Shown here piece after piece: positions 44,103 to 55,887 of a stretch of DNA of 64,000 nt. Each line of letters opens with the position of its first letter. Position 1 is the first letter of the stretch. The notes under the pieces are model-generated. The model saw only the letters and a list, made by a program, of their open reading frames with translations. It was not told the origin of the DNA and searched no databases. Made by a program: the position numbers and the translations under genes. Source of the stretch: Emergomyces orientalis (taxonomy: Eukaryota > Ascomycota > Eurotiomycetes > Onygenales > Ajellomycetaceae); contig MOWL01000067.1 in NCBI GenBank assembly GCA_002110485.1, forward strand, positions 2,790,001-2,854,000, read 5' to 3'.

Positions 44103-46941
44103 ATGGCGCCAGCTGCGAAAAGTGCAACGGCCCATCGCCAGTTGGTCACTTATGGAAGATCCTCCCAGAAGCCCAAGTACGGAAAAGGACCCCAATCGTC
44201 CACTATTCCATCGCAGGCCCAAACCCCAGTGCCTTGGTCTGAAGATCCTAAGAAAACTTCAGCTTCAGCGTCCCACAGTACTGTAACAGGGGCTAGGCAA
44301 ACAATTGGGGATAGACACTCTCATCAACGCTCCGCTGCGCTTCAAACCCCCAGACTTGCGAAACCATCTAGATCAAGCTCGCTACGGCATCGAACACCAA
44401 GCTACGGGGGGGAAGAACAAAGTGTTTATGATATTGCATCGTCTGGCGATGAACAGCAGCATGAGAAGAATGAGCCTTGGCGAAAAAGGAGGAAGATAGA
44501 ATCCCCGAAAATTGAATGGGCTTCGAAAGGCTTCGACGACATCATTACCCCGAGCCTGACCAAGTACCATACCCGTGATGATGGCCCAGCCCACAGCGCA
44601 ACTACACCTACGAAATCTTCTGGACCCGTTGGGAAAACTGGCGAAATCGAAGTTGTTATTCGGACGCCAAAACAGCCGAAGAAGTTCAACGAACACATGG
44701 CCAAAGAAGGAGCGATGGAGGGGAGTGATGGCCGTTTTGTTGACCTGCCTCGTCGCTCTAGAGATCCAACCACCGCTAATTCACAAACTTGGCACGGTTT
44801 GCACCAGGACCCTGATCTGTTATTATCATCGCCACTGAGTCAACGGACTTTGAAGCCTCCCACAAGGAAGCTCGCAAGACCAGGAAAGCCGGCACAAGAA
44901 CCCACACCAAAAAAGCCTCCATTGCTCCGGAAGCAAAAGTCAGCGACCACTTATTCTTTTACTGTTGAACTCGATGACGATAATCTAGAGCATGATGTAA
45001 TTATGAATACTACCCCATCGCGGAGAAGAATCGTAGATGCGTTGAGCATCACGCCCGGCGGTAGATCTGAGTCTCTAATCGAACCCAAGGGTGTTGCCTC
45101 TCGTGCTTCGTCTGAGATATCTACTGGATCATCCAAAGACTCTATATCTTCTACGTCTCAGTTTCCAATTGCGTCGCACGAGATAAAACATGATTCACAA
45201 GCCGATTCTCCAGTTCCGTTACAGCAGTCCCAGGGAACCGGCCCAAAAACTACCTATGCTCGACAGAGGTCATTCCTTTCCGTTGAGAATGCAGTTGAAG
45301 ATCTGATTTTGGAAACCCCGTCCCAACCTTCCTTTGCTCAACAGTACGGGGGCGGGGGCGGGGGCGGACATCGCGCGTCTACCCATGTGGCCTCAAAAAA
45401 TATTCGTTCGCTCGCGCCCCGAGCTACTGGAGATGATGATGATGACGACAACTCCTCCAACGGCGTTGTGCGAAACATCTACGAACTACGTCGTGCGGGT
45501 GAAAATGCTAGGTTTGAAGGAATCGTGGACGCAATTTTTGAGGACATCGAAGACCCTAGTTCTTCGGCTTCACGGCGTTACAGTGGCCTAATTCAGCTCT
45601 GCATAAAGCTGATGGATCACCAATTCACGCGCCGATTCTTGGCTCATGCCTTGGAGAAACGTCTTGCAAAACGGGCTGGGGATTTTAGCGACACCATTTA
45701 TATGTATCTCATTGCCTGTGCGTATGGGCTAATTTTGTCAACTGGCCCAGTTTCATCTGTTATTTTGCATACCTGCTCTACACAAGTGTTTAAAGTTATT
45801 CCTAAGATGATAACAGAGAAGTCTGATATTCTCGACATCTCAAAATTTGGGGCCACGAGAACGTCCAAAGCTGTCCAAGGCTCTCTCCGGGACTTATGTG
45901 AACAATTAATCCACAGCAAAATTTGGCCTGATGTCAAACCGAAGAAACGCTCTCCTCAGATCCTAGCCCTGCGATGCATTGAGATGGCTGTACGCCGGGC
46001 CCGTGAGAGTGGAGATGCCATAGAACATATATCAAACGGTGTTCTATCTCAGTTGGTCGACATGCTTCTGCAGCATTCGGTGCTTCCAGAACAAACCCAA
46101 GACGCAAAGATAGACGATTTCTTAATTCTCGAGTTAGCATTCTCCATCTTGGAATCTTATACTGTTGTTCTGAATTCACTTGATCCAAGCCAGGAGAAGA
46201 TATTAAAGAAGCTTTCCCGACTTGGGCCGCTTCTGTCACAGCTATCTGGTTACTCGGAGCTGTGTTGCAGACAGATTCAGTTGCTACAAATCCGGCTGAT
46301 CTTGAATCTTACGAATAATAACCCTTCATTGTGTGAGGACTTTTCGACACCAGAACTGATACGCGGGCTTATGGCCATCGTTCTGTCGAATTTTGGGTTG
46401 GTTTCGGAGGATTTTGCTAGTGATAAAAGAGATTCGTTGTTGGACGCAGTTATTTTGGCACTTGGAACGTTGATAAATTTGACGGAATGGAATGAGACTG
46501 CGCGACAGCTGATTTTGAAAACACGAAGAGGCTTGACCACGTTCCTTGACAGGCTGTTACAGTTATTTAAGGATGGGTGGGAGAAAACTTCTGAGGTAAG
46601 GGATTGTCTGATATCTGATATCTGATTTTCACGAAGCTTACATCAATTTCTTCTAGGCGGATTCCGTTGTCCAGACACACTCCAATGTGGCGTTTGGTTA
46701 TTTATCTGTTCTCCTGAGCACGGTGTCTCTCAACGACGAGGCGCGATTACACCTCAGGAATTCCCTCCACGGGAGAAACATTGACCGCGTGCTGGCCACT
46801 GTTGAAGAGTTTCTACACTACCACCGGAAGGTTGAGAAGGAACATCAGGATGGGGGAGGAGAGCATGAATCGGTGTCGGGCTTCACGTGCAGACTACAAG
46901 GCATTGTAGACCGGATCAAGCAAGCGGAAGGGATTTGTTGA
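44103..46941 (+). CDS. wpl1: WAPL-domain cohesin release factor
   Basis: Two exons (44,103-46,595 and 46,657-46,941) give 925 residues. The N-terminal half is basic, low-complexity and likely disordered, with a poly-Gly run near residue 417. The WAPL helical-repeat domain starts near residue 457 (NIYELRRAGENARFEGIVDAI) and reaches the C-terminus (FGYLSVLLSTVSLNDEAR). WAPL proteins bind Pds5/cohesin and open the ring to release it from chromosomes. Assignment rests on the domain's opening helices and overall layout; budding yeast Rad61/Wpl1 is the distant relative. The single intron lies late in the domain in phase 0. Ends TGA. Confidence 0.85.
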
Positions 46942-48463
46942 ATTGAGAGGACGGTTTTCTGATCTCCGTTCCCTGGTACCGTGCGAATTAACTAGTGGAG
47001 AGAAAGTGGTCTTACCCTAACTAATACAGCCACAAAATTTCTTACTATTGCCCAGTTAAAGGGGATGAGTTGATGGATGCCCCCATGTATTTTAACTGAT
47101 GGAATCACGACCGTATTATTTCGTATGTGAAGAGCGGTGACATATCTTAGGACGTTATATAGGTTAGCTTGTGAGCAGTTATTCCTTCAGAAATTGAGAC
47201 ACATTTTAAAATATCCCACGGATACCTACCTACACTAGGTACTGTATCGACTGAATACTCGTCTCCATACTAACCTGGCTTGTCTTCAAAATACCATGAC
47301 AAGGACCAAAGGCCTGGAACCGCCGATCGATCGACAAGCGCCAACCGTTTCACGTGGGTGCCAAGCCTGGCTGCATCGGGACAAAAGGCAGAGATGGCTG
47401 TGATTGGCTGGACATCCCGGCGTATTGTGGATGGCGTAACGGGCTAGTAATCTAGAGACCCGTAAATTACCAGAACAATCCCTGAATAGTCCAATAACCC
47501 CAGGATAGTAAGTAATCCTCCGTAACGTCTTCCTGCGCTTGGGCAAGTCAGTCAGTCCACCGAGTTCGCTGGAGTCGGGGGACGGTGGCAACTAATAAAT
47601 AATAAATAATAAATAATACTCCGTAAATAAACAGCCGATGGAAGAACATGCTGAGGAACTGGGAACTTTGGGGGAGGCGACATCGGCGAGCTGGACCTGG
47701 CCTTGCAAGAAAGAACAAACTACCAGTTACCTACTAGTCTGTGATTGTCGTTTTTGTTCGTTTACCATTGTATTATTCATACCTTTTTACATTGGGATGG
47801 TCCACCGTGTCTGGGCTGTATGCATGTGTATTGATTGCCTGTAATGACCCATACTGTCGGGCGTCATCACTATCTTAATCATATTTCCTAGTGGATGCTT
47901 TTTCTTGTTCTTGTTCTTGTTCTTCCTTTTCTGCCTCAACTTCACACTCTCTGTCTCTGTGTAGTTTCTTCTGTATTTCTGTTTCTCTGTCTCTTGTCTG
48001 TCTGTCTTTCAAATCTCAATCCCGTGGTTAAACCTTCTACATTGTACCATTCATCATCAGTACATACCTCAACATAAACTCATTACATACATGTACAGTA
48101 CATTTATTGAACACGACGACCCTAACCACGCAGTAATACCCACGCGCCGCCCTCTTCCCGCGCAGCAGCAGCTGTAGTCATTATTATTTCTAATAAGTTC
48201 AAGAGTAACTTATAATACTAGTAATAACTCTTCGCTTCCTCCCCGTCCTGGTCATCCTTCGCGCCCAAAACCCATCCATTGACCCGACCAGCGTTGTCCG
48301 CCGAACCCATCTCTATCCCCATCCTGGACCTCCATACCCTTTCCCGCGCTCTCTTTTCCGGCCAATTTGTGACGGTGCCAAAAGTACCCCTTTTTATTGC
48401 TTTACCTTACCTTACTCGGTCTATATTTAACAACACCTATCCCAAAAATAAAATCGATTGAAT
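46942..48463. other. Intergenic, about 1.5 kb, upstream of the Rheb gene
   Basis: Holds an AATA-type microsatellite (about 47,593-47,620), a TTGTTC run (about 47,903-47,925) and pyrimidine-rich DNA from 47,900, as is common in fungal promoters and leaders. A frame at 47,286-47,591 (minus) shows no recognisable domain. Confidence 0.5.
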
Positions 48464-49251
48464 ATGGCACCACCCCCAAAGCAGCGGAAGATTGCGGTTG
48501 TTGGCAGCAGATCTGTGGGTATGTAAATTGAGCTCTGGGGATATATGGATATTCCCGTGTCAAACTTCCTCTGAAATTCCCCAAACGCTCCGCTTGTCAT
48601 CTTTTCCTTTCGTTTTTCATTGCTAACTTTTATGGACGTCCCATCACAGGAAAATCATCCCTTACCGTCCGGTTTGTCGACGGCGTATTTGTCGAGAGTT
48701 ACTACCCCACGATCGAGAATACATTCAGCAGCACCATCAAGTACAAGGGCCAGGACTTTGCTACAGAGATCGTGGACACGGCCGGGCAGGATGAATACAG
48801 CATCCTGAACTCGAAACATTTCATTGGCATTCATGGCTACATCATCGTTTATTCAGTCGCATCTCGTCAGTCCTTTGAGATGGTTAGGGTTATTCGAGAT
48901 AAGATTCTCAACCACCTGGTGAGCACATACTCTGCCTTTTTTGTCTCCTTTTTCCCTTACCCCTCGTTTGTCGGACTCCACTGACTGTGACTGACTACCT
49001 CACCTTGACAGGGAGCGGATTGGGTCCCCCTCGTGATCGTCGGAAACAAAAGCGATCTCAAACCAGATGTGCGACAAGTGACAGAGGACGAAGGCAAGAA
49101 ACTCGGGGAGGAATTCAATTGTGCCTGGACCGAAGCCAGCGCCCGACTGGATGAGAACGTCTCCAAAGCCTTCGACCTGGTCATCGCAGAAGTCGAGAAA
49201 TCGCAGAACCCAAGCCAACCGACCAGCGGCAGTAAATGCATCGTTATGTAA
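48464..49251 (+). CDS. rhb1: Rheb-type small GTPase
   Basis: Three exons (48,464-48,518; 48,650-48,918; 49,012-49,251) give 187 residues. Rheb activates TORC1 and in fungi also influences basic amino-acid uptake. The P-loop GSRSVGKSS (residues 14-22) carries the Arg typical of Rheb in place of Ras Gly12. The effector region PTIENTF (38-44), DTAGQ (61-65), GNKSDL (119-124) and a C-terminal CaaX box CIVM (184-187) for farnesylation are all present. The first intron interrupts the P-loop. It is followed by a T-rich 3' region. Confidence 0.96.
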
Positions 49252-50724
49252 CAACACAACCGAGATGAACCTGTCATGAGCTAATGTTCCCTTTTTGTTT
49301 TCAATTTGTTTTAAATTTCTAACTTTTTGGTCTGATTGTATTGCCAACAATACGAGTTACCGTAGGTGGGTGGGATTGGTCGGCTTTTTTTTTCTCGCGC
49401 AAGATAAGGCTTGCTTGGGAGAGGCGTTTCCCGTGGTCTCCAGAACGTTTTTCAATGGTGTGACATTCTGGAAACTGTTTATTCATTCTCCTGTCGGTTT
49501 GTTGTCTGGTTTTACTTTTTTCAGTAAAAAAATTTTTTTTTTTTTCCTTGGTGATTTATGTTGTTATTCTTTTCCGCTTCCTTTTGAAGTTTTTTTCCGG
49601 TTTGAGGGCCATGGTTGTTTATTGTGATGCGTATATCTGGAAATCGAGAAAGGCACGCCGTCATATTTGTCCCTGTGCGAGTGTGACTTCGAGCTGGTTT
49701 TATTTTTTTATTTTTGCCTTGATTTTCCTGCTCTTTTCTCCTGTCGTATTCTTTGCTGTGTTTCTTTCTTCCGTTGCTCTCTTTTTCCATTCTTTATTCT
49801 CCCTTTTTATTATTGTTATTATTATTTGCCTTTAACTTTTCTTTTATTGGTTTGTTTTCTTTTTTTGGAGTACGGCAACATAGATGACTGTCACTAGAAC
49901 GGTATTCAAACTTGCTAAGAGGGTGCCCATATGGGGGTTTGACCGCTTATTTCATTTTCAACTGTTTTCGGCTTTGTTTTGCTGACCAAAACATGTCTCC
50001 AGAACGGTGTAGGAAGTAGGTTTTGAAAGTAGCAAGTTGGGGGTAATTTAATACTAGTAATAATAATAATAATAAATAATGATAGGAATAAGAATGATAA
50101 ATAATGATAGGAATAAGAATAAGAACAACAATGGCAGCTGGAGGAAGATGTGAACAAACCCCCCCATTTGTAGAATCATCGATAAATTCAGGAGCTTAGA
50201 AGCTCGAATCCTCAAGACTGGAGACTGGTGATCTTTTTTTTGCTTTTTTTCAGCAGCTAACTCAATCTCGCCGTTGTTTATTTCTTTTTGTGGTTTTTCG
50301 TTTCTTTTTTTTTCTTTTCTCTCGCCCAAACCACAGAAGCTGTCCTTTTGTTCAATCCGTCACGGAATCTTGCTGGAGCTTCGACAAATTCCAGTTCTGT
50401 GCACGGGCCAGGCTGCTATCTGCACCACCACCCAGGCCACCCCTCACTCAAAATCTTTTTGCCCCGCCATACCCTATTAAACACCAAGTTCGTTCCCGCA
50501 GTAAAAATTGTGTCGCAGTCAACAACCCGCGTGTCATCGCTCTCTCTCTGTCAACTTCTTCTTCCAGGACAAATTTCCACCCCGCGCTTCTCATCCTCTT
50601 GCTCCAAGAAACCGTTCAGCACACTTTCCGTGCGCATTTATTCGCCCTCAAAACTTAAGAGAACCAGCAGAGCAACTTTTGAGAAAAAGAAAAAAGAAAG
50701 GACAGACAACACGGATTCGTCGCC
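49252..50724. other. Intergenic, about 1.5 kb, T-rich
   Basis: 3' region of the Rheb gene and 5' region of the seryl-tRNA synthetase gene. Long T-rich tracts near 49,380-49,860 and 50,220-50,330, and an AAT-type repeat near 50,050-50,125. The frames here are low-complexity products of the T-rich DNA, not genes. Confidence 0.5.
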
Positions 50725-52656
50725 ATGCTTGACATTGCGGACTTCGTCCATGGAGCCACTCCAGAAAAGATCGCAGAGAACCAGGAGAGATTAAGGGAGA
50801 ACCAACGGCGTCGTGGTGCGCCGGTGGAGGCGGTGGACGAGGTTATTGCTTTGTTCAAAGTCGCCCGCGAATGTAAGGCCGTCTCCGACAAACCCCTATC
50901 TGCATTATTTCATTTTCCGCATTGAGAAATTCGTAAACTTACCTTTTATTGTGTCTCTTAAAATAGCGCGCTATGAGGTAACACAAATAGGTGAAAAGAT
51001 CAATAAGGTCCAAAAGGAAATTGGGAAGAAAAAGAAGGTTAGCCTTTGCTCTTTTCGTTTGGAGATTCTCAATTGGTACCCCTGTCCCCTATATTATATA
51101 TCCGCTGTGACTAATAGATTTCTCGTGGGCATTTATATAGAATAAGGAAGATGCAGCAGACCTGATTGCGAAGAAGGTGGAGCTGGAGAAACAAAAGAAG
51201 GACGCAGATGCAGCGGCAACGGAGAAAGAATTGCTGAGAGACCGGAAACTTGGGTCAATTGGGAATTACGTCCATGAAGACGTCCCTACTAGCCATGACG
51301 AGGTGGGTGGCCCCTAGCGTATTACTTCTGCCGGGTTTTTAGGGAATCGTCACTAATAGCTAATGCGATTGATGTAGGAGGATAACGCTATTCTCTCGAC
51401 ATGGGCACCAGAAGGGTTCAAGGAAGAAAAACCAGCCTACTGTCTTGCACACGACGACGTGCTTCACCGATTGGATGGTTTTGATCAAAAGCGAGGCACT
51501 AAAATCTTTGGACATCGGGGATATTGCCTCATCAACTACGGTCTACTCCTAAATCTTGCTTTGGTGAATTATGGGTTGGAGTTTCTGTTCAGCAAGAAGT
51601 ACACGCTCAATCAGCCGCCCTTTTTCATGCTGAAACAGTTTATGGCGAAGACGGCTCAGCTTGAGCAGTTCGACGAGGAGCTTTACAAGGTTACTGAAAA
51701 TGAGGATAAAGCGTCGGAAAGATATTTGATTGCCACTTCTGAACAGCCCCTGTCTGCTTTGCACAGCGGAGAGTGGCTTCAGGATAGTGATCTTCCTATC
51801 AAATATGCCGGATACAGCACTTGTTATCGAAAGGAGGCTGGTTCCCACGGCAAGGAGGTGATGGGAATTTTCCGTGTGCATCAATTTGAAAAGGTAAGCT
51901 TCAGTAGTTTTACTAAAAGGAGGTGGTGCAAAACACACTGACATCGATTTTATAGATAGAACAATTCGTCATGACCAAACCCGAGGATTCGTGGGATGCG
52001 TTTAAAGATATGATGAAGAATTCAGAAGAATTCTACCAATCTCTCGGCCTCCCATATCGAGTTGTCGACATCGTCTCCGGGGCGCTGAATAATGCCGCGT
52101 CGAGGAAGAATGATTTGGAAGCATGGTTCCCGTCCCAGGGCAAATACAAGGAACTGGTCTCCTGCTCAAACTGCACAGATTACCAATCCAGAGCACTGGA
52201 AATACGATATAGACCAAAGAAGGATTCTGCTGATGAGAAAGACTCCACCAGCGACGAGAATAAGAAAACCTATGTGCACGCGTTAAATGCGACCCTGTGT
52301 GCTACGGAGCGCACGCTCTGCTGTATCTTGGAAAACTACCAGACTGAAACGGTGAGCCTTATCTCAGGAGTTCCCCCCACCCCCCCTTTCTTTTTAAATT
52401 GACTTCAGGTAAACCGCTCAAAGAAGCAAAGAAGAAACTTGCGGCTAACTTAGAATTATTTTTCTCTTCTCTGGTATAGGGTATAATTGTCCCTGAGGTG
52501 CTCCGGAAGTATATCCCAGGCCAGCCAAAGGAGATTTCGTATACTAAGGAGCTGGTTGAAAAGCCCAGTGCGGATAAATCAAAATCAAAGCCAAAGCAGA
52601 ATCCTGCACCGAAAAAGGGTAATGTGACTGAAGGAATGCAGAACTTGAAGGTATAA
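50725..52656 (+). CDS. SES1: Seryl-tRNA synthetase, cytosolic
   Basis: Six exons: 50,725-50,872; 50,967-51,037; 51,141-51,302; 51,378-51,893; 51,956-52,351; 52,480-52,656, giving 489 residues. It charges tRNA-Ser with serine. The N-terminus (MLDIADFV) leads into the coiled-coil tRNA-binding arm, lysine-rich and split over exons 1-3. The class II core shows the serine-site TSEQPLSALHSGEW, motif 2 (FRVHQFEK) at the end of exon 4 and motif 3 (NATLCATERTLCCILENYQ) in exon 5. The Lys-rich C-terminal tail (PSADKSKSKPKQNP) is typical of eukaryotic cytosolic enzymes. All junctions keep phase. Its neighbour phosphoglycerate dehydrogenase makes serine, probably a coincidence. Confidence 0.96.
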
Positions 52657-53201
52657 GGGAACTGCAAATATAGACAAAAGTAACCTCGCATGAATCATGC
52701 TTTAATTTGCTACCTGTGACTCCCACATGTATGTGGGAGCGGGTAGCTGCAATTGCTATGTTCAATGTAGAGAGATTCATTTACTATGTCCATGACATCT
52801 AAAGAATATTATTATACTGATGAATTACTGGGATGCATCTATATTTACAAAACTAGAAGCAAGAATTAAAACACTTTGTCCACTATTTAAATATTCTAGT
52901 AGAAGAATTGCCGCCAATCCACCTATCTAGTAGGATAATGCAGTTGTCACCAGTAGTTAGACATTAATAATTCATATTTAAAAATAAAAATTGTGACTCG
53001 GTTTGGTGGCTAACTCTGTTATCTGGTGCGTGTATTTAACTATGAAAAAAGATCCAGCCTATTTCTCTACTTTATTTATCTCATTGATAACACAAACCTT
53101 TTTTTTTCTTTTCCCTTTCCTCTTTTTTTCTTTCCACTAGATCGAAAAATCAAAACATACCTGCGCAAATACTCTTCAATTCGTTTTAACAACAGCTAGC
53201 C
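52657..53201. other. Intergenic between SES1 and the PGDH gene
   Basis: AT-rich, with a pyrimidine-rich leader-like stretch at about 53,098-53,140. No gene seen. Confidence 0.5.
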
Positions 53202-55134
53202 ATGGCGTCCACCGCCAGAGATATCAAATCTACCCCGGAAGCGCTCGCTCGACGTGTTTCCCGCAGTTTGAGCTTTTCCACCTCCCCCTCCGCGGTTTTC
53301 CACTCTCCGCCATCCAGCCATAATGTGGCGCATGCAGCAAATGCTGCAGCGCTCAAGCCGCTGAAACCGTTTGCGACTGAGGATATCAAAATATTACTTC
53401 TTGAGAATGTTAACCAGGCAGGGAGGGATATTTTGCTAAAACAGGGCTATCAGGTCGAGTACTTGAAGTCCTCGTTGCCAGAGGACGAGCTGATTGAAAA
53501 GATTCGGTTTGCTACATGCCCCTCTTCCCCTCCGCTGGTGACTACACGGGACAGCACAATTGGGGGAGCTGAAGACTAATCCCGAATTTTCTTCTATCTA
53601 GGGATGTACACGTAATTGGCATACGATCCAAAACAAAGCTAACTGCACGGGTACTCAAAGAGGCCCGCAATCTCATCGTCATCGGATGCTTTTGTATTGG
53701 CACCAACCAAGTCGACCTCCAATATGCCGCGACCCATGGCATGGCCGTTTTCAATTCCCCTTTTAGCAATTCACGCAGCGTTGCTGAATTGGTTATTGGC
53801 GAGATCATTGCACTGGCTCGACAGCTCTGCGACCGGTCAAGCGAAATGCACAATGGAACGTGGAATAAAGTGAGCAATAAATGCTGGGAGGTGCGCGGGA
53901 AGACGCTTGGTGAGTCATATAATTTGCTATATAGAATTACCACAGTTTCTTTTGGCAATCGCGGCTTATATACATATGCGTATTTCTATATGGTAGGAAT
54001 CATCGGGTATGGCCATATTGGATCTCAATTGTCCGTTCTAGCGGACGCAATGGGTATGACGGTGATATACTACGACATCGTCAATTTAATGGCAATGGGG
54101 ACAGCACGACAAGTGCCCACTCTGGAGGCACTTCTCAGAGAGGCCGATTTCGTAACTCTACACGTCCCCGAGCTACCAGAAACCAAGAACATGATCAGCG
54201 CGGAACAGTTGATCCAGATGAAGGAAGGAAGCTATCTCATCAACGCCAGCCGCGGAAGCGTCGTAGATATCCCCGCTCTAATCCAAGCGATGCGCGAAGG
54301 CAAAATCGCCGGAGCTGCGCTTGATGTCTACCCCAACGAACCTGCAGGCAACGGGGACTATTTCAACAATGAGCTTAACAAGTGGGGTACGGATTTGAGA
54401 GGCTTGAGGAACCTGATCCTCACGCCGCATATTGGAGGGAGTACCGAGGAGGCGCAGAGTGCGATTGGTATTGAGGTCGCTGAGGCGCTGGTGCGCTATG
54501 TAAATGAAGGTGTGACTATAGGGGCTGTCAATATGCCCGAAGTGAACCTGCGGTCCTTGACAATGGAAGAGCCAAATCACGGCCGGGTGAGTCAATTTTC
54601 TAAGATTATTTCATAAAAAACCCGTACAAAAAAATAAGCAGAAAACTAATGTGTTTCAAAATAGGTCATTTTCATCCATCAGAATATCCCTGGCGTACTC
54701 CGGAAAGGTATATATAGAACCGTTTCTCCCCCTGCCTTAGGATTCCTACCTGGAGTGTTTATAACCCCTGATTGCCTCCTCTTATACTAATTACCAATCC
54801 CTAGTGAATGAAATCCTTGGCGATCACAACGTAGATAAACAGATGACTGATAGTCGTGGCGATGTAAGCAATTTAATTCTCCTGCTAGAAGATGGTGAGA
54901 CGATATCGCCGGAATACTAACAGTGCGAATAGGTTGCATATCTAATGGCCGATATCAGCGACGTTCAAACCTGCGATATTAAGGATCTTTACGAAAGGCT
55001 CGAGAACTTACCATGTATGGGCCAATTCTCCCACCCCAGCCTTCCCCTTCATGGTGGTCTTGTAAACAAAAGGAGTGCTTTTAACTGACGAGCGCTTCAA
55101 TCTAGCTCGAGTTATGACCCGAATCTTATATTAA
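53202..55134 (+). CDS. SER3: D-3-phosphoglycerate dehydrogenase
   Basis: Seven exons: 53,202-53,506; 53,602-53,909; 53,997-54,586; 54,665-54,707; 54,805-54,863; 54,933-55,014; 55,106-55,134, giving 471 residues. It oxidises 3-phosphoglycerate with NAD, the first step of serine synthesis. Visible: the substrate-domain start DIKILLLENVNQAG, nucleotide loop GYGHIG (about 208-213), INASRGSVVD with the catalytic Arg (about 290), ALDVYPNEPA and LTPHIGGSTEEAQ with the catalytic His (about 347). A C-terminal ACT-type regulatory domain spans the small last exons (NIPGVLRKVNEILG) and ends MTRILY. The N-terminal 60 residues are Ser/Ala-rich, as in fungal paralogs. Symbol by analogy with yeast SER3/SER33. 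Confidence 0.95.
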
Positions 55135-55887
55135 GTGAACCATTTTCATTTACGCAACTACCTACCTACCTACCTACCTACCTACTCAACGACATCTAGG
55201 CACGGTATGTGTATGTATCAACCTGTCGGCAAACCCACCACAATATGTTTCCTCCCTCGTCAGGTCTTTCAACAGACAAGACTATTTGCCCCATTTTTTG
55301 GCATTGGCAGCTGGGACTACAGTGTTTCAAAAATATAAGGTTGGGAACCATCCTAAAAGAGGGAGGACACAAAAATATAAATGTCATGGCGGTTGAAACG
55401 AATAATTGCATGTCGCGTCTGTTCTGTGGACCCCATGTACGATCAGGGTATTTTTGAATCGTTCATTTGGAAGTAATATACGCATGTTTTTCCTTACGGA
55501 ATATAAAAAAGTAATGATAAGCCATTGGCTATTTTAAGATCCGGAAGTACGAAATGATGTTACGTCTATTCATGTGAAAATGTTTTGAAGAATATCCTGC
55601 GCCTTCTCATTTGGAGGCCAAAAACTCTGGTGAGAACAAAACGACACTGCAATGGAAAATAGAAAACACAACGCCGTCCATGCTACAGGAAGAGGTTCTG
55701 CAAAAGTTTATATTACCACGCTTTCCATGACCTATTCCATGAAGTATTTTGGTTAAGCATACCTCCAGTTATGCTTGGTTCCATGCAAGATGCTTCAAAC
55801 CCGGAATTTGAGAATTCAAAAAGCATAGAGGTCCGAGATTGTAACACCACGAACCATTACCGTCTCAGCAACTGGTGACTACAATGA
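55135..55887. other. Intergenic between convergent PGDH and bur1 genes
   Basis: 3' regions of two converging genes. Contains a CTAC tetranucleotide repeat at about 55,160-55,185. No gene seen. Confidence 0.5.

Noticed and set aside
49295..49897. Phe-rich frames downstream of the Rheb gene
   Set aside because: Produced by T-rich 3' DNA; low complexity in all frames.
50054..50794. Several 70-170-codon frames before the seryl-tRNA synthetase start
   Set aside because: Overlapping frames in a T- and C-rich leader region; none keeps a domain or splice logic.
53542..53958. 138-codon minus-strand frame
   Set aside because: Antisense to phosphoglycerate dehydrogenase exon 2.
50725..55134. A serine-metabolism gene cluster (SES1 beside PGDH)
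   Set aside because: Adjacent genes in the same direction but with separate promoter-sized spacers; both are housekeeping genes and nothing shows co-regulation.
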